From UBA4664 sp038244585 (lineage in GTDB: Bacteria; Patescibacteriota; Saccharimonadia; UBA4664): a stretch of DNA of 15,963 bases. Each line of letters opens with the position of its first letter. Positions within the stretch are counted from its first letter, which is position 1. Location: contig JBBRTI010000018.1 in assembly GCA_038244585.1 (NCBI GenBank), positions 1-15,963 of the forward strand. Direction: 5' to 3'. Below the pieces are notes generated by a model that saw only the letters and a program-made list of their open reading frames with translations, ran no database searches and was not told where the DNA came from. Made by a program: the position numbers and the translations under genes. Below, in pieces: positions 1 to 5,617 of the stretch.

Positions 1-2
1 AG

Positions 3-1337
3 GTGATGTTCTACTTTAACGTCGGAATCTTCCTGGTCGGCTCTGCGCTGTGCGGGGCAGCCCAAAACATGGGCTGGCTCATTGCTGCTCGAGCCCTACA
101 AGGTGTCGGCGGCGGGGGATTGTTGACTGCGGCTTTCACTATCATTGCCGACATTTTCCCGCCTCGCGAGCGTGGCAAGTGGACCGGTCTGATTGGCGCA
201 GTCTTTGGTATCTCATCGGTAATCGGACCGACTCTCGGTGGCTACCTGACTGATAGTTTGAGTTGGCGCTGGGTATTTTTTGTTAACATCCCGGTCGGTA
301 TCATCGCCCTCATTATCGCGACTATCTTTTTGCCGAACATCAAACGCGACAGCCATGGCTCCATAGATTACTGGGGGTCGGTGGCCGTTGCGTTCGGCGT
401 CTCGCCGCTGATTCTAGGGCTGGTGTGGGGCGGAACAAAGTATGCCTGGGGCAGCCCTCAGATACTGGGACTGTTTGCCGTGAGTGCCATTATGCTGGCT
501 GTCTTTGCGCTCATCGAACGTCGGGCGGCTGATCCAATCTTACCTCTTAGACTCTTTAAAGACCGGACCTTTACATTGGTTAACCTAATCATTATGCTGG
601 CCTCTATCATCTTCTTCGGCGGCATACTGTTCATCCCTCTATTCGTCCAGCAGGTTATCGGCCAGACTGCGACAAACTCCGGTCTGGTCCTATTGCCTCT
701 GAGCGGCGCCGTCGTCGTAATGAGCGTGGTGTCGGGGCAGCTGGTGGCACGGACCGGCAAGTTCAAGCTTTTGATTCTCGGTTCATTCGCTATCTCGCTA
801 GTCGGAGCCTTCTTGCTCAGCCGGATTACAGCTACAACCACAAGTGCCACCATAGTACGGGATATGATTGTCTTGGGATTAGGTATCGGCGCTACTCTGT
901 CGGTTCTGCCTCTTATCGTCCAGAACGCTTTCAGTGCCCGCGATATCAGTGTAGTTACAGGTTCGGTGACCTTTTTCCGCACGATTGGTGGCGCCATCGG
1001 AGCGAGCATTCTAGGTACAGTCTTTAATAACCGCTTGGAATCGGGTCTGGCCGGTCTTCCGAGTGGCCAACTGCCGGAACGGGTACATGTGGCACTGACA
1101 AACCCGGACATCATTCAGAATCCTCAAGCATTAGCCGGAATCCTCAGCAGCCTGCCCGTAGCGCTTAAAAGCGCCGCTTTGCAGTTCCTGCAACTGACCC
1201 GGGAACCGCTCGCACTGGCTATCGCTTCGGTATTTATCGTAGGCATAGCTGTTGCCGCCATCTGCTTCGTTATCTTCCTATTCGTGGAAGAAAAAGAACT
1301 GCGGACAACCAACGACCCCGAGCCCGCTGAGGCCTAG
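3..1337 (+). CDS. MFS multidrug exporter, DHA2 (EmrB/QacA) type, 5'-truncated by the window edge
   Basis: Proton-coupled drug or metabolite exporter of the inner membrane. The reading frame is open from the first bases, so the N-terminus (first helix and motif A) lies outside the window; the 444 visible residues compare with about 500 for 14-helix DHA2 proteins. Visible family marks are a motif-B-like RALQGVGGG (about residues 30-38), the loop FPPRERGKW (52-60), and antiporter motif C GPTLGGYLTD (75-84) followed by WRWVFFVNIPVG, which is typical of the DHA2 branch. About a dozen hydrophobic segments follow, and the tail is short and acidic (EEKELR..NDPEPAEA). The TAG stop directly abuts the stop of the convergent gene, so no terminator lies between them. 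Substrate cannot be inferred. The ATG at 6 and GTG at 3 are probably internal codons, not the start. Confidence 0.9.
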   Translation: MMFYFNVGIFLVGSALCGAAQNMGWLIAARALQGVGGGGLLTAAFTIIADIFPPRERGKWTGLIGAVFGISSVIGPTLGGYLTDSLSWRWVFFVNIPVGIIALIIATIFLPNIKRDSHGSIDYWGSVAVAFGVSPLILGLVWGGTKYAWGSPQILGLFAVSAIMLAVFALIERRAADPILPLRLFKDRTFTLVNLIIMLASIIFFGGILFIPLFVQQVIGQTATNSGLVLLPLSGAVVVMSVVSGQLVARTGKFKLLILGSFAISLVGAFLLSRITATTTSATIVRDMIVLGLGIGATLSVLPLIVQNAFSARDISVVTGSVTFFRTIGGAIGASILGTVFNNRLESGLAGLPSGQLPERVHVALTNPDIIQNPQALAGILSSLPVALKSAALQFLQLTREPLALAIASVFIVGIAVAAICFVIFLFVEEKELRTTNDPEPAEA

Positions 1338-1742
1338 TTAAGCTAAAGCTTCTACCAGGGACCTCGCTTCGGCCAAATCAGTCAAGATAATATCGGCCTC
1401 TGCCTCATCGATGGGAGTCAGAATCTTACGCTGCGCCAGAACGATGTCATCCTCGCGAATCAGATAATGCTTAAAATATTCGCTGGCGCCAAGATCAGAG
1501 GAAATTTCAATCAACCATTCAAAGGGCGGACGAGCCTGAGGCCTTGTCACTGAGAGTTTGAATTTATTGCCGGACTCATCCAGCACCTCAGCCGCTTCCA
1601 AAACCAGCATTTCGGTTTCGTCCATCGCCAAGGCATCGCCCAACACTGGCTGTTTGCTCGGCATGACTTCAAACAACGCCAGCGCCTCGCTACGGATTCG
1701 GGCGTCAAGCTCAGCTGATATGGCCGGTCCAAACTCTCTCAT
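1338..1742 (-). CDS. Conserved-looking hypothetical protein, 134 aa, downstream of mscL
   Basis: I do not recognise this protein. It is soluble and acidic, with no signal peptide or membrane segment. The N-terminal half (about 1-35) looks helical. The middle (about 43-85) looks like beta strands with the segments EMLVLEAAEVLDESG and PPFEWLIEISS. The C-terminus is helical with IDEAEADIILTDLAEARSLVEA. The ATG lies 3 bases after the mscL stop, so the two genes are almost certainly one transcript and translation may be coupled; I see no strong Shine-Dalgarno of its own. The TAA stop at 1338-1340 touches the stop of the convergent exporter gene. It is a real gene judging by its length, operon position and lack of a better competing frame, but function is unknown. 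Confidence 0.7.
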   Translation of the reverse strand: MREFGPAISAELDARIRSEALALFEVMPSKQPVLGDALAMDETEMLVLEAAEVLDESGNKFKLSVTRPQARPPFEWLIEISSDLGASEYFKHYLIREDDIVLAQRKILTPIDEAEADIILTDLAEARSLVEALA

Positions 1743-1745
1743 CGG

Positions 1746-2144
1746 TTACCGTTTTCCGGATTTACGCAAAGAATCGCGGATTTCCTCAAGAACAATGAGT
1801 TGCGGATCCTTAGCCTCAGGTTCTGTATCACCCTTGGCGGCACGACGGTTTGCCAGCTTAACTAAATGATTCATCGGCTGAACGACAAAAAAGAAGATTA
1901 CAGCCGCAATGATGAGGAAGGCTATCAGGGCATTTAGAAATTCGCCGTATAGAAACTGACTATTGTTGATAGAGAACTTTAAACCGCCAAAATCGGGTTG
2001 TCCGCCCAAAGCACTGATGAGAGGCGTAATTAAATCCTTGACCATGGCCGTAACGACGGAGCCGAACGCTGAACCGATTACAACCGCGACCGCCAGGTCG
2101 ACAACGTTACCTCGTAGCAAGAAGGTCTTAAAGTCTTTCAGCAT
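1746..2144 (-). CDS. mscL: Large-conductance mechanosensitive channel MscL
   Basis: Pentameric inner-membrane channel that opens at high membrane tension and releases solutes on hypo-osmotic shock. The 132-residue length matches the family (E. coli 136). The N-terminal amphipathic helix MLKDFKTFLLRGN leads into TM1, whose NVVDLAVAVVIGSAFG (13-28) is the family signature. A periplasmic loop spans about 45-66, TM2 is about 67-89, and a charged C-terminal helix ends the protein. The frame is open up to 2183, but I chose the ATG at 2142-2144. It has a Shine-Dalgarno GGAG 8 bases upstream (2153-2156), and the family starts with this short helix. The Shine-Dalgarno lies in one arm of a perfect inverted repeat (2154-2174), a possible translational control. 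It is the first gene of a two-gene unit and divergent from the nuclease gene. Confidence 0.95.
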   Translation of the reverse strand: MLKDFKTFLLRGNVVDLAVAVVIGSAFGSVVTAMVKDLITPLISALGGQPDFGGLKFSINNSQFLYGEFLNALIAFLIIAAVIFFFVVQPMNHLVKLANRRAAKGDTEPEAKDPQLIVLEEIRDSLRKSGKR

Positions 2145-2153
2145 CGATAAAAC

Positions 2154-2174
2154 TCCATATAATTGATATATGGA
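2154..2174 (-). promoter_or_regulatory. Inverted repeat sequestering the mscL Shine-Dalgarno
   Basis: Arms TCCATATA (2154-2161) and TATATGGA (2167-2174) are perfect 8-base complements around a 5-base spacer. In the mscL mRNA the second-transcribed arm contains the GGA of the GGAG ribosome binding site (2153-2156). Folding would hide the site in an AU-rich 8-bp hairpin. It could equally be a protein operator, as it also covers the AT-rich region where a -10 would lie. The pairing is seen directly; the regulatory role is inference. Confidence 0.5.
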
Positions 2175-2221
2175 TGGTAACACGGGAATGGAACTTTATA
2201 GCTGTACTACCTAATAGCTGT

Positions 2222-2235
2222 TACAATTGCGAACA
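2222..2235 (+). promoter_or_regulatory. Putative leaderless promoter of the nuclease gene
   Basis: A -10-like TACAAT (2222-2227) ends 8 bases before the ATG at 2236, so the transcript would begin at or next to the start codon. No Shine-Dalgarno is visible and no convincing -35 is present. The same arrangement recurs at five other genes in this window, which raises my confidence. Confidence 0.45.
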
Positions 2236-2247
2236 ATGACCGAACAT
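2226..2247 (+). repeat. Copy 1 of a 22-bp direct repeat with two CGAACA half-sites
   Basis: ATTGCGAACA, four variable bases, then CCGAACAT. The CGAACA half-sites at 2230-2235 and 2241-2246 are 11 bp apart, about one helical turn. A second copy with identical flanks lies at 2841-2862. This copy spans the nuclease start codon (ATG 2236) just after the -10, a place where a bound repressor would block transcription. CGAAC is also the half-site of Gram-positive and actinobacterial LexA boxes, but there the halves are inverted, so a LexA assignment is not supported. Confidence 0.5.
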
Positions 2248-2838
2248 GCATCATCATTCCACAATTCCGGTCGGACACGCGTCCGTACCACCTCGCTGGC
2301 GAGTCTGATACTGGCGTTAATTCTGGCCGGCATTGCCGCCTACAATGACCCCTCGGTGCGCGCAAGTCTCGTGAAGGCTCAACCAGGAATGGACGTTGTG
2401 ACGCACGTCAATGATGGGGATACCATCATTGTCCGCCAGCAGAATGGCAGTGAAGAGACGGTTCGACTGCTCGGCGTCGATACGCCTGAGGTCAAGGACC
2501 CGCGCAAGCCTATCCAGTGTTTTGGTGAAGCAGCCAGCGCCCATACCAAGGCCGTTATTCCTGTGGGAAGCTCAGTTCGCTTGGCCCCTGACCCGGACGA
2601 CACTGACCGCGACAAATACGGCCGCCTGCTGCGCTACGTTTACCTGCCCGACGGCACCCTCTACAATGCCCAACTAATCAAAGACGGCTATGGGTTTGCC
2701 TATACCGTCTTCCCTATATCCAAGTTGGACGAGTTCAAGGCGTTAGAAAAAGAAGCCCGCACCGCTAATCGTGGCTTATGGGCCGGCTGCAATATCAATG
2801 AATCGACTAAGATAAAACAAACCACCAGCAGTAAATAA
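2236..2838 (+). CDS. Membrane-anchored or secreted thermonuclease-like (SNase/TNase) endonuclease
   Basis: Calcium-dependent nuclease of the staphylococcal nuclease family, expected to act outside the membrane on DNA or RNA. With the ATG at 2236 the protein has 200 residues. A hydrophobic segment at about 19-36 acts as a signal anchor or signal peptide, and the OB-fold nuclease domain covers about 53-186. Family residues are present: DGDT (60-63), RLLGVDTPE with R77 and D82, the catalytic glutamate in FGEAA (E98), and R130 in KYGR. These correspond to R35, D40, E43 and R87 of the classical enzyme. Two cysteines, C95 and C185, sit where many secreted relatives form a disulfide. The frame extends to a TTG at 2227, but the -10 spacing favours the ATG. 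Inference: it could serve scavenging of external nucleic acid, plausible for a bacterium with few biosynthetic pathways. Confidence 0.9.
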   Translation: MTEHASSFHNSGRTRVRTTSLASLILALILAGIAAYNDPSVRASLVKAQPGMDVVTHVNDGDTIIVRQQNGSEETVRLLGVDTPEVKDPRKPIQCFGEAASAHTKAVIPVGSSVRLAPDPDDTDRDKYGRLLRYVYLPDGTLYNAQLIKDGYGFAYTVFPISKLDEFKALEKEARTANRGLWAGCNINESTKIKQTTSSK

Positions 2839-2840
2839 CT

Positions 2841-2862
2841 ATTGCGAACATAAGCCGAACAT
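2841..2862 (+). repeat. Copy 2 of the 22-bp CGAACA direct repeat, upstream of the 181-aa gene
   Basis: Matches 2226-2247 at 18 of 22 bases, with all four differences in the central spacer. It lies in the 62-bp gap after the nuclease stop and 39 bases before the next ATG. Recurrence at the 5' end of two adjacent same-strand genes suggests a shared operator. A TTGACA at 2870-2875 nearby is too close to the start codon to be the -35 of a leadered transcript. Confidence 0.5.
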
Positions 2863-2900
2863 AGTACGCTTGACATATCGACTCTTCAAAGGAGTAGCAC

Positions 2901-3446
2901 ATGAACACGTTCGATGATTATCACGGGCTTCTGGCACGCATTCTCGACACGGAACAGCCACGATATACCTATCTCAGTTATCACCGCAAGGCTTGTATTT
3001 GTGTTATCGATGCAGCACCAAGAGGTCTCCAATCAAGGCTGGCTGCGTCTCTCCTCGAAAAGGCAATCGATCAGGCAGTCGACCTAAGCCTTCCGGCCTA
3101 CTTCGATGAACTAGAGTGGCGGCACAATCTCTCGGTGCGAATCACTGGCCGCAAATCTCTGAAGAAACGCTTGTTGAAGAAAATGATGAGTCTAGAGTTG
3201 CTGAGACCAGCCCACCTGGCGTGGGTCACGGAGCTCACTAACGACTCGTCTACAGATCTAACGGTCGATGAGGTAAACGAATTGGTACGAAGGTATAAGG
3301 GCCACGAATACACGGCCCTTCGTGAGTTTGCCGGGGCACATCTTGAAGGCCAAGCCCTCTCCAATGTGCTTTCTGGACTTAGCCGGCGCGAATCAAATTA
3401 CATCGATTGGCAGCGGGAAGAAAACCGACTCAATACCCCGGGATAA
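2901..3446 (+). CDS. Hypothetical protein, 181 aa, mostly helical
   Basis: I do not recognise this family. The start is firm: AAAGGAG (2888-2894) lies 6 bases before the ATG. There is no signal peptide or membrane segment. Predicted character is helical throughout, with a basic patch GRKSLKKRLLKKMM (about 82-95) and an acidic C-terminal half containing LTVDEVNELVRRYKGHEY. The basic patch could bind nucleic acid, but no known motif supports that. The gene follows the nuclease on the same strand, shares its upstream 22-bp repeat and is closed by a strong terminator. It may form a co-regulated pair with the nuclease. Confidence 0.75.
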   Translation: MNTFDDYHGLLARILDTEQPRYTYLSYHRKACICVIDAAPRGLQSRLAASLLEKAIDQAVDLSLPAYFDELEWRHNLSVRITGRKSLKKRLLKKMMSLELLRPAHLAWVTELTNDSSTDLTVDEVNELVRRYKGHEYTALREFAGAHLEGQALSNVLSGLSRRESNYIDWQREENRLNTPG

Positions 3447-3457
3447 CCAATATCTAC

Positions 3458-3492
3458 AAAGGGCCGGATTCAGCACAGAATCCGGCCCTTTT
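3458..3492 (+). terminator. Strong intrinsic terminator between convergent genes
   Basis: A perfect 14-bp stem runs AAAGGGCCGGATTC (3458-3471), loop AGCACA, then GAATCCGGCCCTTT (3478-3491), followed by one more T. The stem starts 11 bases after the stop of the 181-aa gene and ends 23 bases before the stop of the minus-strand coiled-coil gene. The U-run is good on the plus strand; the A-run on the left also gives a short U-tract on the minus strand, so it is probably bidirectional. Confidence 0.9.
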
Positions 3493-3514
3493 CATACTGA
3501 CTTAGTGCTAGTTG

Positions 3515-3928
3515 CTAACTGGCCTTTTTGTCGTCAAACAAGGCTTCGGCCTTACCGACGCTGGCTTTTAAAATCACTGAACGGGTCTCGCCCTGATCGT
3601 CGGTAATCTGCATATTCTGGGTCTCGCTGAAATAGGTCACCAAGTGGTGGCTCATGATTTCCTGCAAGTCCTTGAACTGAAATTTCAGCTCTTCAAGTTC
3701 GGAGTTTATGACTTGGTAGTCCTTGTCGGCCTCGAGCATCTTCTTGGCGGTTTGGCGCTTCACGCCAGCTTCTTTGAGCTCTTCCTGGATGGCGCGGTAC
3801 TCGTCGTTCTGCTCCGCAACGTCTTTAAGGTCATCTTTGATAGTCTTCATCTTGCCTTTGACCTCCGCAAGCTCAAGCATGAGGCGGTGAATGGCATCAA
3901 GGGTGGTTTTATCTTCGGTTGCGTTCAT
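3515..3928 (-). CDS. Coiled-coil hypothetical protein, 137 aa
   Basis: A cytoplasmic protein dominated by a long charged coiled coil (about residues 5-100) rich in Lys, Glu, Asp, Leu and Ile with heptad-like spacing, for example LMLELAEVKGKMKTIKDDLK and LEELKFQFKDLQEIM. A short beta-like C-terminal part follows (TQNMQITDDQGETRSVILKA). I do not recognise a specific family; the shape resembles small scaffold or chaperone-like coiled-coil proteins. It starts at the ATG at 3926-3928, with AGGAG close upstream, and has a well-formed promoter at 3964-3992. It lies 80 bp downstream of the helicase gene on the same strand but seems to be transcribed from its own promoter. It shares the bidirectional terminator at 3458-3492. 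Confidence 0.8.
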   Translation of the reverse strand: MNATEDKTTLDAIHRLMLELAEVKGKMKTIKDDLKDVAEQNDEYRAIQEELKEAGVKRQTAKKMLEADKDYQVINSELEELKFQFKDLQEIMSHHLVTYFSETQNMQITDDQGETRSVILKASVGKAEALFDDKKAS

Positions 3929-3948
3929 AGGCTCCTGGGGGTTACAGA

Positions 3949-3966
3949 TATAGCGTTAGCGCTATA
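3949..3966 (-). promoter_or_regulatory. Inverted repeat over the transcription start of the coiled-coil gene
   Basis: TATAGCG (3949-3955) and CGCTATA (3960-3966) are perfect 7-base inverted arms around TTAG. The element overlaps the inner edge of the -10 and the expected start point (about 3957), a classical repressor-operator position. Alternatively it forms a 5' stem on the mRNA. Confidence 0.45.
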
Positions 3967-3992
3967 ATACCTGCGTCGTATCGATTTGTCAC
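3964..3992 (-). promoter_or_regulatory. Sigma70-type promoter of the coiled-coil gene
   Basis: Read on the minus strand: -35 GTGACA (3992-3987), 17-bp spacer, -10 TATTAT (3969-3964). Transcription would start near 3957 and leave a leader of about 28 bases containing AGGAG. This is the only promoter in the window with both hexamers near consensus and ideal spacing. Confidence 0.6.
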
Positions 3993-4008
3993 CACCTGTG
4001 CGATTGCT

Positions 4009-5211
4009 TTAATCCTCGCGGTACGGCGCGGGATTCGGGCCGATGACCGTCAGTTCCTCCTGGGCGCGGGTGACGGCCGTGTAGAGCCAGCGTCGCCAAT
4101 CCTCGTCGCTGCTGCGTCCGAAGCGTTCCTCGAACAGTAGCACGCGTTGGCTCTGCGAGCCCTGCGCCTTGTGAACCGTCAGCGCGTATCCGAAGTCCCA
4201 CAGGTCTCCTCGGTCCCCATCTGGGGCCAGGGGCGCATCCTTGACGGTGGTGGCCGCACCGAACTGGCTTTTAAGTATGTAGCCGGAATAGGTGTAGTCC
4301 TCACCGTCCAGCTCGATTTCCGCCTCGTACCACTGGTCATCCTCGTCGAGCAACGCCGGAGAGATATGGACGATCCTGCCGATCATACCGTTGAAGATGT
4401 GCTGAGCCCGGTTGTTGCGCAGACAGACAACCTGGTCGCCCGACTGCGGCTCTGGAGACTCGAAATCGCGATACCCCCGTATCGCCTGATTTAGCTTGAT
4501 CCTGGTGGCGTTGTAACCACACAGCACCAGCAGATCGCTGCGCCAGCTTTCCAACAGCTCCTGGACCATCAGGCCGGTCTCCGGCAGAGTCTTGTCGAGC
4601 TTCTGGACACCGGTGCCATATAACTGCACAGGTAGCGCGCCCGACTCCCGCGCCATCGAAGCGACATCGATGATTGGCGATCCCTTAGCTTGGCGGAAGA
4701 TACGCTCCAGGCGGATCTGCGGATCTTTCATCAGGCTGAACGTCGATCCTACCGGCGGCAGCTGGCCATGATCGCCAACAGCCAGAATCGGAATCTCAAA
4801 GCTCAGCAGGTCGTGCCAGATTGCCTCATCCACCATGCTGGCTTCGTCGACGATGATGAGATCGCGTTCCAGCGAATCCTTGCGTACCCATACCGGGGAC
4901 GAGCCGTCGTCCTTTTCGGACGTCGTATAAATCAATGAATGAATGGTGGAAACGGAATCATCCTTGCGCGGCACGTTCTGGTCGCGTAGGCGCTCGGTCA
5001 GGACGCGGGCCGCTTTGCCCGTATAAGCGCAGAAGGCCACTCTGGCGCCCTCATCGTGCTGCCGCAAGGCTTGCCGCAGATAAGCGATGAGCGTAGTCTT
5101 GCCGGTTCCGGCATAGCCGCCCAACGTCAAAAACGGCGCCGAGCGGGTTCGGTACCAGGCGCCTATCTGGGTAAGCGCGGCGGCCTGATCTTGGGAGAGG
5201 GTATAGGCCAT
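4009..5211 (-). CDS. Dda/RecD-like superfamily 1B DNA helicase (AAA_30 + UvrD_C_2 type)
   Basis: ATP-driven 5'-to-3' DNA helicase, 400 residues with the chosen start. Motifs in order: Walker A GYAGTGKT (32-39), motif Ia CAYTGKAA (61-68), Walker B VDEAS (121-125), motif III AVGDHGQLPPVGS (144-156), motif IV IFRQ (171-174), then the C-terminal TVHKAQGSQ (about 345-353) and YTAVTRAQEEL (about 377-387). It lacks the long N-terminal domain of RecD2 and has the size of phage T4 Dda (439 residues). A role in replication restart or repair is likely. The frame is open up to 5418, but the ATG at 5209-5211 is followed directly by the Q-motif-like TLSQDQAAAL and has a -10 CATAAT 6 bases upstream, so upstream residues are spurious. 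The start appears leaderless. Confidence 0.9.
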   Translation of the reverse strand: MAYTLSQDQAAALTQIGAWYRTRSAPFLTLGGYAGTGKTTLIAYLRQALRQHDEGARVAFCAYTGKAARVLTERLRDQNVPRKDDSVSTIHSLIYTTSEKDDGSSPVWVRKDSLERDLIIVDEASMVDEAIWHDLLSFEIPILAVGDHGQLPPVGSTFSLMKDPQIRLERIFRQAKGSPIIDVASMARESGALPVQLYGTGVQKLDKTLPETGLMVQELLESWRSDLLVLCGYNATRIKLNQAIRGYRDFESPEPQSGDQVVCLRNNRAQHIFNGMIGRIVHISPALLDEDDQWYEAEIELDGEDYTYSGYILKSQFGAATTVKDAPLAPDGDRGDLWDFGYALTVHKAQGSQSQRVLLFEERFGRSSDEDWRRWLYTAVTRAQEELTVIGPNPAPYRED

Positions 5212-5223
5212 ACTTCTATTATG
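5212..5223 (-). promoter_or_regulatory. Putative leaderless promoter of the helicase gene
   Basis: On the minus strand TGC-CATAAT (the hexamer is the complement of 5218-5223) ends 6 bases before the ATG at 5211. The TGn before the hexamer is the extended -10 element. No Shine-Dalgarno lies in the six intervening bases. Confidence 0.5.
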
Positions 5224-5341
5224 GCACGTCGGGTGATTCACAAAAACCAACGGCTCCGCCCGCCCGCGGATTGGATGTTCCGCCAATGCTTGGGCCATGT
5301 CTAATCGGTAGTGTTGGACTATAACCGGTGGAGGTCTGATT

Positions 5342-5584
5342 ATGAACGAAAGGGATATGGTGTGGCAAGAGCGGAGACTGGAGGAAATCCTCTTCTCTAA
5401 TTCCGATGCCAACAGCAAAGTACAACAAATAATCCGGCTTGGTTTTGAGCCCGAAACAGCCGATGCTTTGGTCGAGCGGCACCAAATGGGAATCGATGCG
5501 CCTGCCTACTACGAAACGCTCGATTTTGCGGCCGAATACGAGCCAACCGAGCAGGAGACCGAGGACAGGCCCGCCACTTCGTAG
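5342..5584 (+). CDS. Small acidic hypothetical protein, 80 aa
   Basis: I do not recognise it as a named family. The start is supported by GGAGG (5330-5334) 7 bases before the ATG and by a TATAAC -10-like hexamer (5320-5325). The N-terminus (1-20) is charged and helical. Residues about 27-50 read VQQIIRLGFEPETADALVERH, which resembles the short three-helix UBA/CUE-like pattern (hydrophobic-x-x-GF ... A-x-x-L). The C-terminal 25 residues are acidic and probably disordered. The UBA-like reading is only a visual similarity. The gene is divergent from the helicase and 33 bp upstream of the next plus-strand gene, which has its own -10. Confidence 0.65.
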   Translation: MNERDMVWQERRLEEILFSNSDANSKVQQIIRLGFEPETADALVERHQMGIDAPAYYETLDFAAEYEPTEQETEDRPATS

Positions 5585-5604
5585 CCACGCCCGCGGTGGA
5601 CGCG

Positions 5605-5617
5605 TATACTAACCCGT
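5605..5617 (+). promoter_or_regulatory. Putative leaderless promoter of the 293-aa gene
   Basis: TATACT (5605-5610) ends 7 bases before the ATG at 5618, and the intervening AACCCGT has no Shine-Dalgarno. It differs from the mreB -10 only in context. Confidence 0.5.

Noticed and set aside
458..1114. Long open frame (218 codons) antisense to the exporter
   Set aside because: Composition is low-complexity Arg/Ser/Thr/Pro-rich, as expected from the complement of a hydrophobic membrane-protein gene. It has no promoter or Shine-Dalgarno support.
2226..2247. LexA (SOS) box at the CGAACA repeats
   Set aside because: LexA sites have inverted CGAAC...GTTCG halves; here both halves point the same way.
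2870..2875. Perfect TTGACA before the 181-aa gene
   Set aside because: A -10 at normal spacing would fall next to the ATG, so the transcript would start inside the gene and lose the strong Shine-Dalgarno at 2888-2894.
3963..3968. Perfect TATAAT on the plus strand
   Set aside because: It overlaps the minus-strand promoter of the coiled-coil gene, has no plus-strand -35, and would only drive antisense RNA into the end of the helicase gene.
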